NCBI GenBank assembly: GCA_011037195.1
Contig: JAAEAF010000258.1
Location: 310,001 to 374,000, forward strand
Source of the DNA: Triatoma infestans
Taxonomy: Eukaryota; Arthropoda; Insecta; Hemiptera; Reduviidae
DNA: 64,000 nt
Reading direction: 5' to 3'
Shown: piece by piece, positions 43,090 through 54,285 of the stretch
Layout: every line of letters begins with the position of its first letter
Position numbering within the stretch: the stretch's first letter is position 1
Made by a program: the position numbers and the translations under genes
The notes under the pieces: generated by a model
The model's database searches: none
What the model was told of the DNA's origin: nothing
The model's input: only the letters and a program-made list of their open reading frames with translations

Positions 43090-44145
43090 TGTAACGCCCG
43101 ATTTCGAGGGAAAGGAAAGAATTACAAAATAATTAGAATTTAAATAGAAAGATGGTATCGTCGCGCCTCTAGTAGATCGATGTGAAATCAATAGTTAGTG
43201 GTGCTATCAAGTACTGCGCCCTTGAGTTCCTGTATGTAACTATTCTTCCCTCTGAAGGCGAAGCGTCCCTTGTCGGCCATTGCTGAGCTGAACTTGTAAT
43301 AGTGTAGACTGCCGTATAACGAAATAAGTTTATAAGAGTTGTGGAAGGTGTATTTCACTATTTGACGAAATTGTAGTTGAAGCAGTAACGTATTCATTTC
43401 CTGTGGGAGATATTTAGAAGTAGCTTTCGTACCGGTAAGTGGTTTCCAGAATAATTTAAGTTAGGGTTGAGGTAAGACCTCATGGTAATTAGCGTACCAA
43501 TTTAGTTTCAGATACCGTTCAGGAACAGTTTCAGATTCAGACTTAAGTTCAAATTCAGATTCAGCCTAGCTTCAGATAACGCCCAGTTTTAGATACAGGT
43601 TCAGATATAGTTCCAGATCCAGATTTAGTTCCAGCCAGTATTGCGTCAGAGAATATAATCTCCATTACGTCTCTCTCTTCTCTCGAACCTCTGGACATTC
43701 TCTAAAGAGTAGCTATTCACGCACATATGTACCAGTTTGGTAACGCTACAGGTTACTAGTAATTATCGGATAGTATGTTTAGGAGTATATTTAGACGCCC
43801 AAAGAGTATCGCGAATATTTTAAGTATGCATGAATAATTAATAATTTCCGGTGTATAAGACACTTTTGAGTTTGTATCGAGTCAAGTCGTAAATATATAT
43901 GTAGATATTTGTAAGTTAAGTGATAATAATGATTAGTACATCTATGTATGTAAGTTTCCTATTAGTAAGTGTTTTTTTCTTTGTAAGTCTTATATATATG
44001 TAATTATAGTAATATTTTGGTTTGTGCATACTGTATTATTATATTCATATACCGATCCCGTTATAGTAATTTTTTTGTTTTGTAAAGAAAAATTTTGGTA
44101 TAAGGTAGCAGTGCAATGACATCCTAAAATGACATCCTATAACAA
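43090..44145 (+). repeat. LTR-like segment (solo LTR candidate)
   Basis: Begins TGTAACGCCCGATTTCGAG and could end CATCCTATAACA, giving the TG...CA ends of a long LTR. It contains a degenerate tandem array of TTCAGAT-type heptamers at 43505-43640. No flanking gag/pol or clear target duplication was found. Another kind of element or an anonymous sequence is possible. Confidence 0.35.
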
Positions 44146-45123
44146 TGTAAAATAAAAAATATGATCTAATCCTCAACAGAGTTATTCCCAGATTTAAGCA
44201 TTTAACTTCATCACATTTCAAGAACTTCTTTTAGGTATATTTTAAATAGAGTCGAAGCGATGCAGCAACCCTATTTCAAAACTCTTGGTAATTTGTAATT
44301 ACTTGGACATTTTATTCCCTAACTTTATTCTGGCGGTCACATTTTGATATAATTTCTGCACTACTTTAATATATATTTTCTCTATAACCTACTTTGCCAT
44401 GATTTTTCCATAACTTCCAAAAAAGGGAACGCTATCCATAAGTCTTAGCCAATTCAATGAACGGATGAGTCCCCCAAATTAAGCGCAAAATCTTTTGTCG
44501 ACAGCTTGTCTAAAGATAATAATGCTATCTATTCTATACAGTACGTGCCGGTTCTAAACCTGCATCACTCTTGTGTTAGAATATTAACTTTCGTTATATT
44601 AAATTATAATCACAGTATTAAAAATGAATAAAAATTAAATATTGCAACATATTAAACAAATATATAAAGTAAATTGTATTAAATAGTTTTTAATAATTCT
44701 GTCAACCGTTTAATTATCATAAAATTATTATATTATGCTAATAAAAATACTACATAAATTAATATAATTTTTATTTACTCGAAAGAAAATTTAATTAGAC
44801 TGAACATCAATAATGGAGAAGTATAGAAGGAATCTTTTAGTTTTTTTTTTTTTCTCGTTTTTTTCGGTTAGTTGGTTATATCTAAACCTTAGTTATCATT
44901 CAAGAGCTGTCACAGTTATGCTAATATCGCACGATACTTGTGTCTTACATTTTTAATCTAATTCATTTACCTTAACAACTTACTTTTTTTTTTTTACTTT
45001 TTAATCAAGACATACTAAAAGAAAACATACTAAACCTGCACGACATTCATGTATTGACCTTCTTTTTTTGTATACTGTTTAAACAAACCTTCTATCAAGT
45101 TGTTACTTTTTCCTTTTTTGTTA
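44146..45123. other. AT-rich stretch without recognisable gene
   Basis: Nothing recognised. Confidence 0.45.
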
Positions 45124-45610
45124 TTTTCTCTTACTTACTATAAGTGTAAGCGGAAGTATTGCGATCGTGCCAGATTTTGGAAATTGTGTTTCACCTAAAA
45201 TACACGTTTTGAGGTATCCTGAATCCAAATAATGTGGTTTTTAGAAAATGGTCTGAATGTAAATGAGTGTGAAAAGAATATCTCAAAAACGTACAGTTAC
45301 AGGAAGCTCAAACTTAGTATTCCGTCTATAAAAACAGACAACAAAAATTCTGGGCAATATTCCGTCTATAGCATCAGACACAAAGATTCTGGGCAAAATA
45401 CATGGAAGTTCCACTTACTGAATTTTTTTTTTTATATATTTTGTGATGTTTCTCAAAAACCATCCCAACGATTTTCTTCAAACTTCTTATATCAACTAGA
45501 CATACAAAGAGCTACACCTTTTATTTGTAAAATTTCTCCGGACAAATTCATTTTAGGGCAATAGTGACGAAGGGGGGGTTAGGGTTTCCTATAAAGTGAT
45601 ATTTCAGTTA
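45124..45610 (+). repeat. R1 repeat family, copy H (3'-truncated)
   Basis: TTTTCTCTTACTTACTATAA GTG and GTATTGCGATCGTGCCAGAT open it. The interior includes an apparent local duplication (TATTCCGTCTATA occurs twice, at about 45319 and 45359). Confidence 0.7.
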
Positions 45611-45619
45611 TTAGAAGAG

Positions 45620-45830
45620 AATCATAAAAAAGTGAAAAAAAAAAAACTGTTCAGTAAAAATACCACTTCCATTCAACTGATTTTCTTCAAACTTGGAAAT
45701 TTTGGAAAGATATTTCATACGAATTAATATTTTTTAGATTATAGAATTGTATAATAAACTAAAATAGCACTTTAGAGATAAACATGATTCAACCTCTCTT
45801 AAATGCATTTTATCCGGAGAAATGTTACAA
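45620..45830 (-). repeat. R1 repeat family, copy H2 (partial)
   Basis: CTGTTCAGTAAAAATACCAC TTCC and AGAATTGTATAATAAACTAA AATAGCACTTTAGAG match minus-strand copies G and I. It stops where the LINE begins. Confidence 0.6.
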
Positions 45831-46800
45831 AAAAAAGTGGTATGTATACAGGTCAAAAATGTATGAGACACTCCAGGAGTTTGGTATCCCCGATAAACTA
45901 ATCAGGTTGGTGCGGATGTGCTTAAATAATTCGGCTGCAAGAGTGAGAGTACAAGGAGGTTTCTCGGACGTATTTAGTATCAGCAGAGGGCTGAGGCAAG
46001 GGGATGTGTTGTCCACGATTTTATTCAACCTTACGTTGGAGAGAGTAATTCGCAACGTTGATGTAAACCCAAATGGTACAATTTTTTCGAGGTCAATGCA
46101 GTATTTTGCGTACGCTGACGATGTAGTGCTGGTTTGCAGAACATTTAGAGCGTTAGAGAAAAGTTATGACCAGTTAGAAAAAGGTGCCAAAGCGGTGGGT
46201 TTACAGCTGAATTACAATAAAACGAAATATATGCTGTCCTCCAGATATGATAATAGATGTGGCAACCGACCCTCTGTAGTGGTAAATGGGATAATTTTGA
46301 GAATGTCAAATCCTTCAAATATTTGGGGGCCATATTTACACGGGAGCGAGAGGTTAAAACCGAGATAAAAGATAGGCTTGCCTCCGGAAATAAATGCTAC
46401 TTTGCCCTAAATAGATTGTTAAAATCAACAGTTGTCTCTCGCAAGCATAAAATCAGAATTTATAAAACAGTTATACGGCCTGTTGTGACCTATGCATGTG
46501 AAACGTGGATTTTAAACAAAAGTGAATGGAATATGCTCCGAATATGGAAACGTAAAATTTTACGGAGGATTTTCGGAGCAAAACAGATAAATGGTACGTG
46601 GCAGAATAGGAAAAATTCTGAACTGCAGCAGCTGTACGCGTCACCGGATCTGGTAGGGGAGGTGAAGGGGAAAAGGCTGGACTGGGCAGGGCACGTTGTG
46701 AGAATGGACAATAAGAGAAGTGTGCAGAAACTGTTCTTGGGCCGACCCGAAGGCAGACGTAAGATTAGCAAAGAGGTGGTGGTTGAGCTTCATTCCACCG
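45831..46800 (+). pseudogene. RTE-like LINE reverse transcriptase relic with intact YADD box
   Basis: The frame at 45784-46368 reads ETLQEFGIPDKLIRLVRM, SISRGLRQGDVLSTILFNL (motif B) and QYFAYADDVVLVCR (motif C). A one-base shift near 46310 moves to the frame at 46257-46844: SFKYLGAIFTREREVKTEI, VIRPVVTYACETWILNK, RLDWAGHVVRMDNKR and LGRPEGRRK. The order and motifs match the RT and post-RT region of RTE/L2-type LINEs. The endonuclease and N-terminal RT are missing (5' truncation). It appears to be inserted in R1 copy H2. Confidence 0.9.
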
Positions 46801-46849
46801 CAATCTACTCTAGCAAGTCTATTCTGGATCCTCAATGGTTATAGCAGGT

Positions 46850-47400
46850 CCTCCAGCTTCGCCCTCTTAATCAGGCCTAGCAAAGCTGGAAGCGGCTCCG
46901 TCATGAAGTTCGTAGCTTTGGGATTACTTATTTCCAACTGAAAAACCTTACCCTTATCAGGCCGGCGCACTCAAAAAGAAAGTGTACCGGGGTTACTTCC
47001 TAAGACCTACCGAATTGGCCCATCGCGTCCTCTTTAAGTAGTAGCCGATGCATATAATGCCCCGTTGATAGACCCACTAATATCCTTATAACCATCCAGC
47101 TATGGTTAAGTAGGTCTTTAGGCGAATGTTTTTTGTCAAAGAGTTCCGCCAATCTCTGTCCTGGTGTTCCCTCCCGTCATGGCTGACGCTGGTCTTCCAT
47201 CCCCCCTATTAATGGAAGTCTGAATAAGATTCTTGGACAGACCGCAGAAGAGTTTGGGATCTATGAAAATGTCTTTTGAGCCTTCCCTCTCCCGCCCAAA
47301 AATCCTGCATATCCCGGCATCCAAACGAGTGTCAGCTTATTCCAAACACTCACTTCAGTTAGGGCGGTTAGGCAGTCCCGCACCAGTCCGCGAGACTACT
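46850..47400 (-). pseudogene. LINE RNase H and Cys/His tail relic
   Basis: Minus strand from 47400: WNKLTLVWMPGYAGFLGGR (RNase H end, normally WxPGHxGxxGNExAD), then IRILVGLSTGHYMHRLLL and, past a stop, TPVHFLFECAGL (normally ETPxHLLxEC). The segment is clearly GC-richer than its surroundings. It differs from the relic at 21.8-22.6 kb. It abuts the RTE-like relic, which runs the other way. Confidence 0.75.
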
Positions 47401-47689
47401 TAGTTTATGATTTATATTCAATAAAAATATTTTTATCCAAATCTTAAATTTTTTTTATTGAAAGGTGGCAACACTGTTAATACTTTTAATCTTTAGAGAC
47501 TTAAAATTACTTCTAATTTTCCAGCCTTTGATTTTAGGGTAGTAATTATTACATCATTCAACTGTCGGGGGGGAAAAATGATATTTTGGGGAGGAAGGTA
47601 ATAATTTTGTATTCTGCTATAATGAAGTTTCGAAAAATTAGTCTAGTATTGAAGCAAACCAGTTGGTTGGATAGGCATTGCTTAAGGTC

Positions 47690-47985
47690 ATATACAAATT
47701 CTGAATTTAAACAGACCTGACTGAATAAGCTGATTGGGAAGATGTTTGGGAGAGAGGGACCGGTCAGCTGGCCTTCCAGATCGCCTGATTTAATCCCTCT
47801 TGAATTTTTTTTGTGGGATATCTCAAAGTAAAAATTTATGTCAGGGAACCAACAACTCCAGAAGCACTTAGAGAAGACTTAATCCAAACCTGCTTAGCAA
47901 TTCCAGCAGACATGAATCGGATAGCAACTTCATCTGTTGGGCATCGACTGCCTTGAGATGATTAAGCTGAGGAGGTCATTTTGAC
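47690..47985 (+). pseudogene. Tc1/IS630-type transposase C-terminal relic
   Basis: GREGPVSWPSRSPDLIPLEF FLW is the catalytic third-acid block of a transposase group common in insects (PxxWPARSPDLTPLDFFLWG). After a shift TPEALREDLIQTCLAIPADM and a trace of GGHFxH-like sequence follow. Stops are present. No TIRs were identified. Confidence 0.75.
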
Positions 47986-49173
47986 TAAATAGGAACTATT
48001 TTTTTTTTTACATTTTTGTAAATAAACTGGAATATTGTTTTGTTTGAATGATGTTTTACCTGATTTTTAAGTCCTTTACGGTTCTAAAATAGGTTTTAAG
48101 TGTTGTCAGCATTTGAACTCTCTTATTTATTTGAAATTAATAAGAAAATCCGCTTTTAATTTTAGTTTATGAAACAAAGAAATAGGGGGGAAAAAAAGAC
48201 GAAAATTTAATCTTTATGATTGAATATTTCAGCAACGGTTTGGAATATTGAAGTGAAATTAACGGCATTATTCTTCACTTTTTTTAGTAGTTTTCAATCC
48301 ACTGGTAAAAAGTGGGGGTCAAAAGGAAGTTGCCACTTTCGATTTACGGTGTAAGGCGGCAATAAAATCAAATAATATTATCACCATCATAAACTAGAGC
48401 GCGAATACTTCAACAAATGTTATGTTCACTTTTTTGATATCTTTGCTTCGTTTAAGAGTTATTTCAAAAGTAGCCCGTTTAAAAGAGGCACCCATATATA
48501 TTAAAAAAAAATAAAATACCAAAACTTAAATCGGTTTCTGAGAAAAATATAGGAAAAACAGTAAAGCACTCTTTAGAAAAAGTCCAATATAAATTATAAA
48601 GTTTGTTTTTGACTGTTAAATAATCTGAAGTGCAGGAAATGTCTTTTATAAAGTTGAAAACCACTTCACAATATACTGGCAACAGTGATCTACTCCATGC
48701 ATATATATATAGCTATATTGTTCGTGTCTTGGAACATTTCCCAATCTTATCTTGTGTGGTGTGGTAAGGACATGAAGTATTCAGCGGTTTGAATATGGTT
48801 AGTTTGGTTTGGATACACTTCATAATATTTCTGCATATAATTGACTATTCAAATATCACAGTATGTGTATATATGTATATCTTATATAGAGTATCTGTTG
48901 AAATATTACATATGTACATTATATATATATAGTAGTACCTGTAGCATTGTCTGTACGTGAAATGGAGAGTTGATATTATTGATCTTATGAACAATCACTA
49001 TAAGGTAACACCGTGTGGAAAACTATATTAGATACGTATATTAAAATATAGTAATTACATTTGATTTTACGAATTATTTGTCCTAAAAGTGACAATTTCT
49101 GTTAATTTTTACATTTAAAACAGCCAATATTGGGACAAATAACTTTTCAATTCAAAATATAAGTAAAAAAAAA
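47986..49173. other. AT-rich stretch without recognisable gene
   Basis: TATA-type microsatellites near 48702-48712 and 48920-48930. Nothing else was recognised. Confidence 0.45.
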
Positions 49174-49900
49174 TCTGGTGTGAAATACTCACACAACTTT
49201 CTCTTACTCCAGTTTCAAAATTGTAATTGACAAATTTTATAGTTAGTGTAACAAATTTAATAACATTCGTCGGAGTTCGTCGAATATCTTGGAAACCTGA
49301 AAATTTTCAGTAAAACGCACATGCGTTTTACTAATTTTCTTGAAACTCGGAATTTTGGCCGTCTATTAATTTCTAATCAATTTTGTTCGGATTGCAGAAT
49401 TGTATAATCAACTATGAAAGCTCTTTAGAGAAAAACATAACCCCACCCCTCTCCCAAAAGATACCTTAAATGATTTTACCAAGAAAAATGTTTCAATTAA
49501 AAGTTGTAGCTCTTTGCATGTGTAGTACACATATCTAGTTTTAAGAAAATCGTTGAAGCCTTTTTCAAAAAAATACCAGAAAACTGAAAAATAAATTTCA
49601 GTAAAAACGCACTTCCGTTCTTCCAAATTTTTTCAAACATAGAATTTCAACAACTCATTTAATTCTAATTAATATTATTTAAATGGCAGAATTGTATAGT
49701 AAACTGAAATAACACTTTAGAGGAAAACCTAACCCCACTCCTAACCCCTTAAAAGTGCCCTTAAATGAATTTTTTCAGAGAATTTTTTTTAAATAAAAGT
49801 TGTAGCTCTATGTATGTGTAGTTGATAAATATCAAGTTTGAAGAAAATTGTCGAAACTTCAATTGTCTCAAGAAATTCAAAGGTCTTTGAAATTTATAAT
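49174..49900 (-). mobile_element. R1 repeat family, copy I
   Basis: TCTGGTGTGAAATACTCACA CAACTTTCTCTTACTCCAG opens it. The interior is colinear with copies A, D and G. Two GTTGTAGCTCT blocks (49504 and 49799) show that it keeps both internal sub-repeats. The hairpin end is missing. Confidence 0.75.
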
Positions 49901-50008
49901 TTTGCAATTTAGAAAATTTGATACGCTTGATGAAGTACTCTATTTATAATACAGTATGTAAGAGAAATTTCAAAAAAAAAAAAAAAAAGTTATTTGAAGT
50001 TAACACAA

Positions 50009-50091
50009 TTGTTGTGGTGGTTGGTTCCGCAGAGCTGGAAAGCATCAGAGACATTTTCCGTGGTAGCCTGCTTCATTTTGTGGTCGTCAAC
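50009..50091 (-). repeat. Hammerhead repeat family H, copy 6 (truncated near the cleavage site)
   Basis: Minus strand runs from about GGTTGACGACCACAAAATG to CTCTGCGGAACCAACCACCA. Nothing upstream of the hammerhead cut position is present, so this end corresponds to the 3' product side of the ribozyme. Confidence 0.7.
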
Positions 50092-50155
50092 CATCAACCA
50101 TTTGAAGGATCATCAAAAAAAAAAAAAAATGTGTGCGTATTTTATCGATGTATGA

Positions 50156-50326
50156 TGTATGTGAATGTTGTGTAAAAAGGTGATATGTTGAGTGGAATGC
50201 ATAATAAAAAACTTAATTATAAAAAAACCATATTTAGGTATACATGCTTGCGAGGATGTGAATGTTGTGTGAAAAAGTGAAATAATGACTGGAATGCATA
50301 GTTATAAAAAACTTAATTATAAAAAT
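50156..50326 (+). repeat. Two-copy tandem repeat inside the hammerhead insertion
   Basis: GTGAATGTTGTGTAAAAAGG and the rest to CTTAATTATAAAAA (50160-50226) is repeated at 50258-50326 with a few changes. The period is about 99 bases. Confidence 0.8.
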
Positions 50327-50479
50327 CGCTTAATTTTAAATGATGTTAGTTTAAATCGTTATTTAATTTAAATTTATTTTATATATTTTATAGTTTATTT
50401 TGGTTAGTTAATTGTAAAGTACATCTTCCTCCAACAACAGAGTTTAAAAAGTAGACCCCCACATGTTGTTTTCATTGTA

Positions 50480-50723
50480 AGGAAAATTTGCCCTTTAACA
50501 ACCCAAACACGTGTTTTCCCACCCAGCTGACCATACCCCTTGACCTAGTTTAAGAGTTTAGTTTTAAATACAGTTTAAACCAGTCAGTGTGTAAACTAAG
50601 TTTGCTCTGTGCAAGTCTGTGTTGCCACACTGTCTGAAAAACGCATCCTGAAGATGGGCGAACGCCCAAAACCGGTCGATGACCACAAAATGAAGCAGGC
50701 TACCACGGAAAATGTCTCTGATA
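50480..50723 (+). repeat. Hammerhead repeat family H, copy 5
   Basis: Longest plus copy: CCCACCCAGCTGACCATACC, TTGACCTAGTTT, GTGTGTAAACTAAGTTTGCT, core, ACCACAAAATGAAGCAGGCT, and ACCACGGAAAATGTCTCTGA up to the target duplication. Confidence 0.85.
50643..50682 (+). ncRNA. Hammerhead-like motif, copy 5, core G changed to A
   Basis: CATC, CTGAAGA, GGGC-GAAC-GCCC, then AAAA in place of GAAA (change at 50668), CCGGTC, GATG. The changed base corresponds to G12, the general base in hammerhead catalysis, so this copy is predicted inactive although all helices are kept. Confidence 0.65.
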
Positions 50724-51094
50724 AACACAATTGCTTGGCCTATTTAAATATTGGTTAATCTTTATTTTTCTAATTAAATAAATGCAGTACAATGTGGCAT
50801 ATTTAATTCCGGTGAGTTCCCGGATAATGTGGGCCTTGCCCTACAATCCCTGGACACTATATCTCTGTGAATGTCTTCAAAGCGTTCGAAATTGCTTCTA
50901 AAAACTTTAGGAAGGTTGGTGGATAGATATATTACTGATGGTCCTTTGAAGGATCATCCACTACTAACATCTTATACTGTAGGAAAATCAACTGAGACTG
51001 CTTTGCAATGTCTGATCGGTAGAAAATACATTTCTGCTCCCTTAGACAAATGAATATGCTGTAGGGTGTTTCTTTAAGTACTCCATTATAACTC

Positions 51095-51255
51095 TACTAA
51101 TTACTCTACTTATAATACAGTAAGTAAGAGAAATATATATAAAAAAAAAAGAAAAGTTAAAACACAATTGCTTGGCATATTTAAATGTTTTGTTAATTTT
51201 ATATTTTTCTAATTAAACAAATGCAGTTACAATGTGGGATATTTAAGTTCTGGAA
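51095..51255 (+). repeat. Uninterrupted paralogue of the hammerhead insertion site
   Basis: TACTTATAATACAGTAAGTA AGAGAAAT, GTTAAAACACAATTGCTTGG and ACAAATGCAGTTACAATGTG match 49938-50011 joined to 50724-50800. It contains one aacacaattg-like site (AACACAATTG) and no insertion. Confidence 0.75.
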
Positions 51256-52557
51256 GGTTGTAATTTATGTTAATTTTGTTTTATCCCCCACTTTTGTTAA
51301 ATACTATTTTAGAATTTTATTCAAAATTGTTCGATCGAAGGAATGCTTCTTAGAACAAAAAAATAAATAAATAAATAAATAAATAATAATGAAAAGAAAT
51401 ATAATATTTCATTTTTAGTTTTAAAATTTTTCCAGAAATACAGATTATCTACTCCTTTTGTTCATTAGATTTTTTTAACTAATGACCTTAGGCAATTTAT
51501 ATATGAAAATTAATATTTTAACACATAATTTCTTACAATAGAAATCAATTGCCTAATTAGATCGTTAAATTCAATTAGGGATTACTTTTTTTATGTTTTG
51601 CACAGTTTTGAACATATACCCGATCAAAACCAAATAAGAGTTTCTCACAAACAAAATATAAAAAATAAAAATTAATCTTTACGTAATAGAGGATATAATA
51701 AAAATCATAAAATACCATCCTTCAATTACAGTACCAACCAAGAATAAATTCTGTAATTTAATTGATAATAATTTCCAAATAATATTATTATGGTAAACCA
51801 TAGTATTATTATCAGTTTAGTAAATCTTGATCACGTAATATAGAGAAGCTATAGCAATAACAGAGAAATGTATTATTTCACCCTTATAACCTTAGAATTG
51901 TTGCACAAACAATTTATCACCGAATAGAATTGTATTATACAGTTCACTTAACATCATTTTCACACTAGCCATTTCCCTAAAGATATTTGCTTAGTATTTG
52001 CTTTTTTTTTTTAGGTTGATATGCAAAAATATAAAGGAAAAAGAATCAATTTAGTGGAAAATCTTGATACTATAATATATTTACATATTTCTAGAGGGAA
52101 TATTTAATATATTCAAAGAAAAATAAGAGCTGTTTATGTATAATATATCAGCCTATTTTAGTTTATGTGAAAATGTCGTGAAAAAAAATCCATAGCATTC
52201 GATAACAATTATAATTTTCTAACAGTGAAATTAAAGTAATAAACCGAATTTTGTTTCTGTAACCAGGATGGATTATTGTAATGTTGAAATTATGTTGATT
52301 TAGACAACAGGAATAGTTAAGAATGAAGCAAAAACCAATCAGATGCTTATTATATTCACAGTAGGCAAGCAAAACTGATTCTTCTTCAGGTCGATCCTGA
52401 AATAAAAGGGAGATAACATTGCTCCTATAGGAACCAATAACAGATGGATAAGATATGCTCCTACAACAGTAATCGAATACGAAATCAATGAGTCTTTTGT
52501 AGCATGAAATAAATAAGCAAATTATGATCTGGCTTCGTGATTACACTAACAAAATTA
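51256..52557. other. AT-rich stretch without recognisable gene
   Basis: (AATA)n run at 51359-51388. Nothing else was recognised. Confidence 0.45.
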
Positions 52558-53015
52558 GAAGAAAACCGTAACCCCACCCCACCCCCAAAAGTACCCTTCA
52601 ATGCATTTTTCTGGAGAAACGTTTCAAATAATAGTTGTAGCTCTTTGTATGCGTAGTTGATGTATCAAGTTTCAAGAAAATCGTTGGAGCTATTTTTGAA
52701 AAAATAGCAAAAAAGTAAAAAAAAAAAAAAAAAACCAGTAAAGTGGTACTTCCGGTTGAGGAATTTTGACTTATAACGTACTGTGAGATCCCATGGTGAT
52801 ACCTAAACGGAATATCAACTTTGAACATTCTACGGTTTTTCGTTTTGGAGCTATGCTGTTCACATTCATACATACACACAGACACACACAGACCATTTGC
52901 TAAATACAACTTTTTGGGACTCAAGTGACCGCTAAACGGATATTTCCGGTGAAAACTTGATATCGAAAATTTGACACGATTACAATACTTACTCTTACTA
53001 GGAGTAAGAGAAAAT
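52558..53015 (-). repeat. R1 repeat family, copy J (one end missing)
   Basis: Starts inside the interior (AAACCGTAACCCCACCCC) and runs colinear through CCCATGGTGATACCTAAACG to CTTACTCTTACTAGGAGTAA GAGAAAAT. The hairpin end is nearly perfect, and the strand is well preserved compared with other copies. Confidence 0.8.
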
Positions 53016-53080
53016 AATATTTTAATACAAAAAGTGTAAAATTAAAATAAAATTTACCCAGACAAATAATATAGCTAGGT

Positions 53081-53141
53081 GGTAGTTGGACGTTAAGCCC
53101 GCCTGAATAAATAGGCATTACTTTACTTTACTTTTACTTTG
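53081..53141 (+). mobile_element. 61-bp LINE 3' tail with target duplication
   Basis: GGTAGTTGGACGTTAAGCCC, then a (TTTAC)n-like tail (CATTACTTTACTTTACTTTT). The 11-bp tatagctaggt is present at 53070-53080 and 53142-53152. TGGACGTTAAGCCC followed by short tandem repeats is a 3'-end form found in some insect non-LTR elements. The insertion is an extreme 5' truncation. Confidence 0.75.
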
Positions 53142-53169
53142 TATAGCTAGGTATTCAAGTGAATGTCAG

Positions 53170-53700
53170 AAATGATGTTTCAGAGGTGATCAAAAGAAGT
53201 ATTAAACGCTGGAAATAAATGCTTCTTTGGCTTCTTTGGGATCAAATGAAAAGCCCCAGAATATCTAGGATCTGTAAAAAGCTAATTGTACAAGACATTT
53301 ATACGTCCAATACATGTTTATGGACTGCGAAACCTGATCCCTGTCTAATTGCGATGAGTAAAATCTTGCAACATTTGAAAGAAAGATTTTACGCATGATC
53401 CATGGGCTGGTAAGGTGTGGATCGGAGGGGAAGAATCTGGTATTATACTCACTGCATGAGAAGCCAAGTATAATGAAACATTACTTCGTAGACTTAAATG
53501 GGGTGGATACCTCATGAATGATGATAGAATGCCCAAACAACTACTTTGGGAGAAACTGCATGACAGTAAACAGTTTGGATGTCCAAAATTTGGATGGGCA
53601 GATAGGGTGGCAGCAGACCCCAATAAGTACATCGGTACACGTGGCTGCATGGCAGCAGCAAGGAATAGAAATGACTGGCGGTGACGGATTGAGGAGGCTT
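53170..53700 (+). pseudogene. RTE/L2-type LINE C-terminal relic
   Basis: Across several frames: VSEVIKRSIKRWK, KKLIVQ, a CETWSL-like stretch, FERKILRMIHGLVRCGSEGK, LRRLKWGGYLM, DDRMPKQLLWEKLHDSKQFG and CPKFGWADRVAADPNK. This matches the thumb-to-C-terminus order of the LINE at 45.8-46.8 kb, but it is more decayed (more shifts and stops). Confidence 0.75.
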
Positions 53701-53989
53701 AAAGCATTTGATTGTAACGCCAATGAAGAAGAAGACGTTTTACAACATTGAATCGTTAATCCAAGAGAAATTTCCCATACCCTAACTAGCGCTCTGAGGT
53801 TTTAGTAAATTACATCTTCAAATTCAATGAATAGATAACATATAAAGTTTTTGAAGATACTTTATTCTCATTAGAAGAATATTTTTGCATGGTAGCAGAT
53901 GAAATTTAATATCAAAGCACAGCCTATGGACACAACAGAAGGCCTCCCTCAAAAATATATAAAATTTCAACAAAATTGTGGAGCAGTTG

Positions 53990-54285
53990 TCCGTAAAATC
54001 CAAAAAATTGGTCATTCTTTCAGAACACTAGTGCTTGCGATAAAACGGAATTTGAGCGGAAAACTTACTGTCAGATTGCTAGTGATATCCAAACAGAATT
54101 CAAGTTTGGAGTGCTCCAGTTATGGTGTTAATTTGACGTAAAGTTAGGTATATATTATACAAAAACGTGCAGCACTTCCTGCACACCAATTTTTTCATGC
54201 TAAAATCAAATAAACTAGTTTGATGAAAATTCAATTCTGAATATCTAGTATAATTACAGATTTTCTTTCGGCCGTAAGAAAAAGT
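53990..54285 (-). repeat. R1 repeat family, copy K (heavily decayed)
   Basis: GATATCCAAACAGAATTCAA GTTTGGAG and a final CGGCCGTAAGAAAAAGTAAT resemble the R1 interior and end. Confidence 0.45.

Larger units (their letters stand above)
50012..50723. mobile_element. Hammerhead-bearing insertion with inverted ends and 10-bp target duplication
   Basis: The left end (50012-50091) is the 3' part of repeat H in minus orientation and the right end (about 50480-50723) is repeat H in plus orientation. aacacaattg lies on both sides (50002-50011 and 50724-50733). The flanks before and after (about 49925-50011 and 50724-50812) are colinear with an uninterrupted segment at about 51095-51255, which acts as an empty site. 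The middle has a tandem duplication and no coding match. This resembles a non-autonomous relative of Penelope-like elements or retrozymes. Confidence 0.75.
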
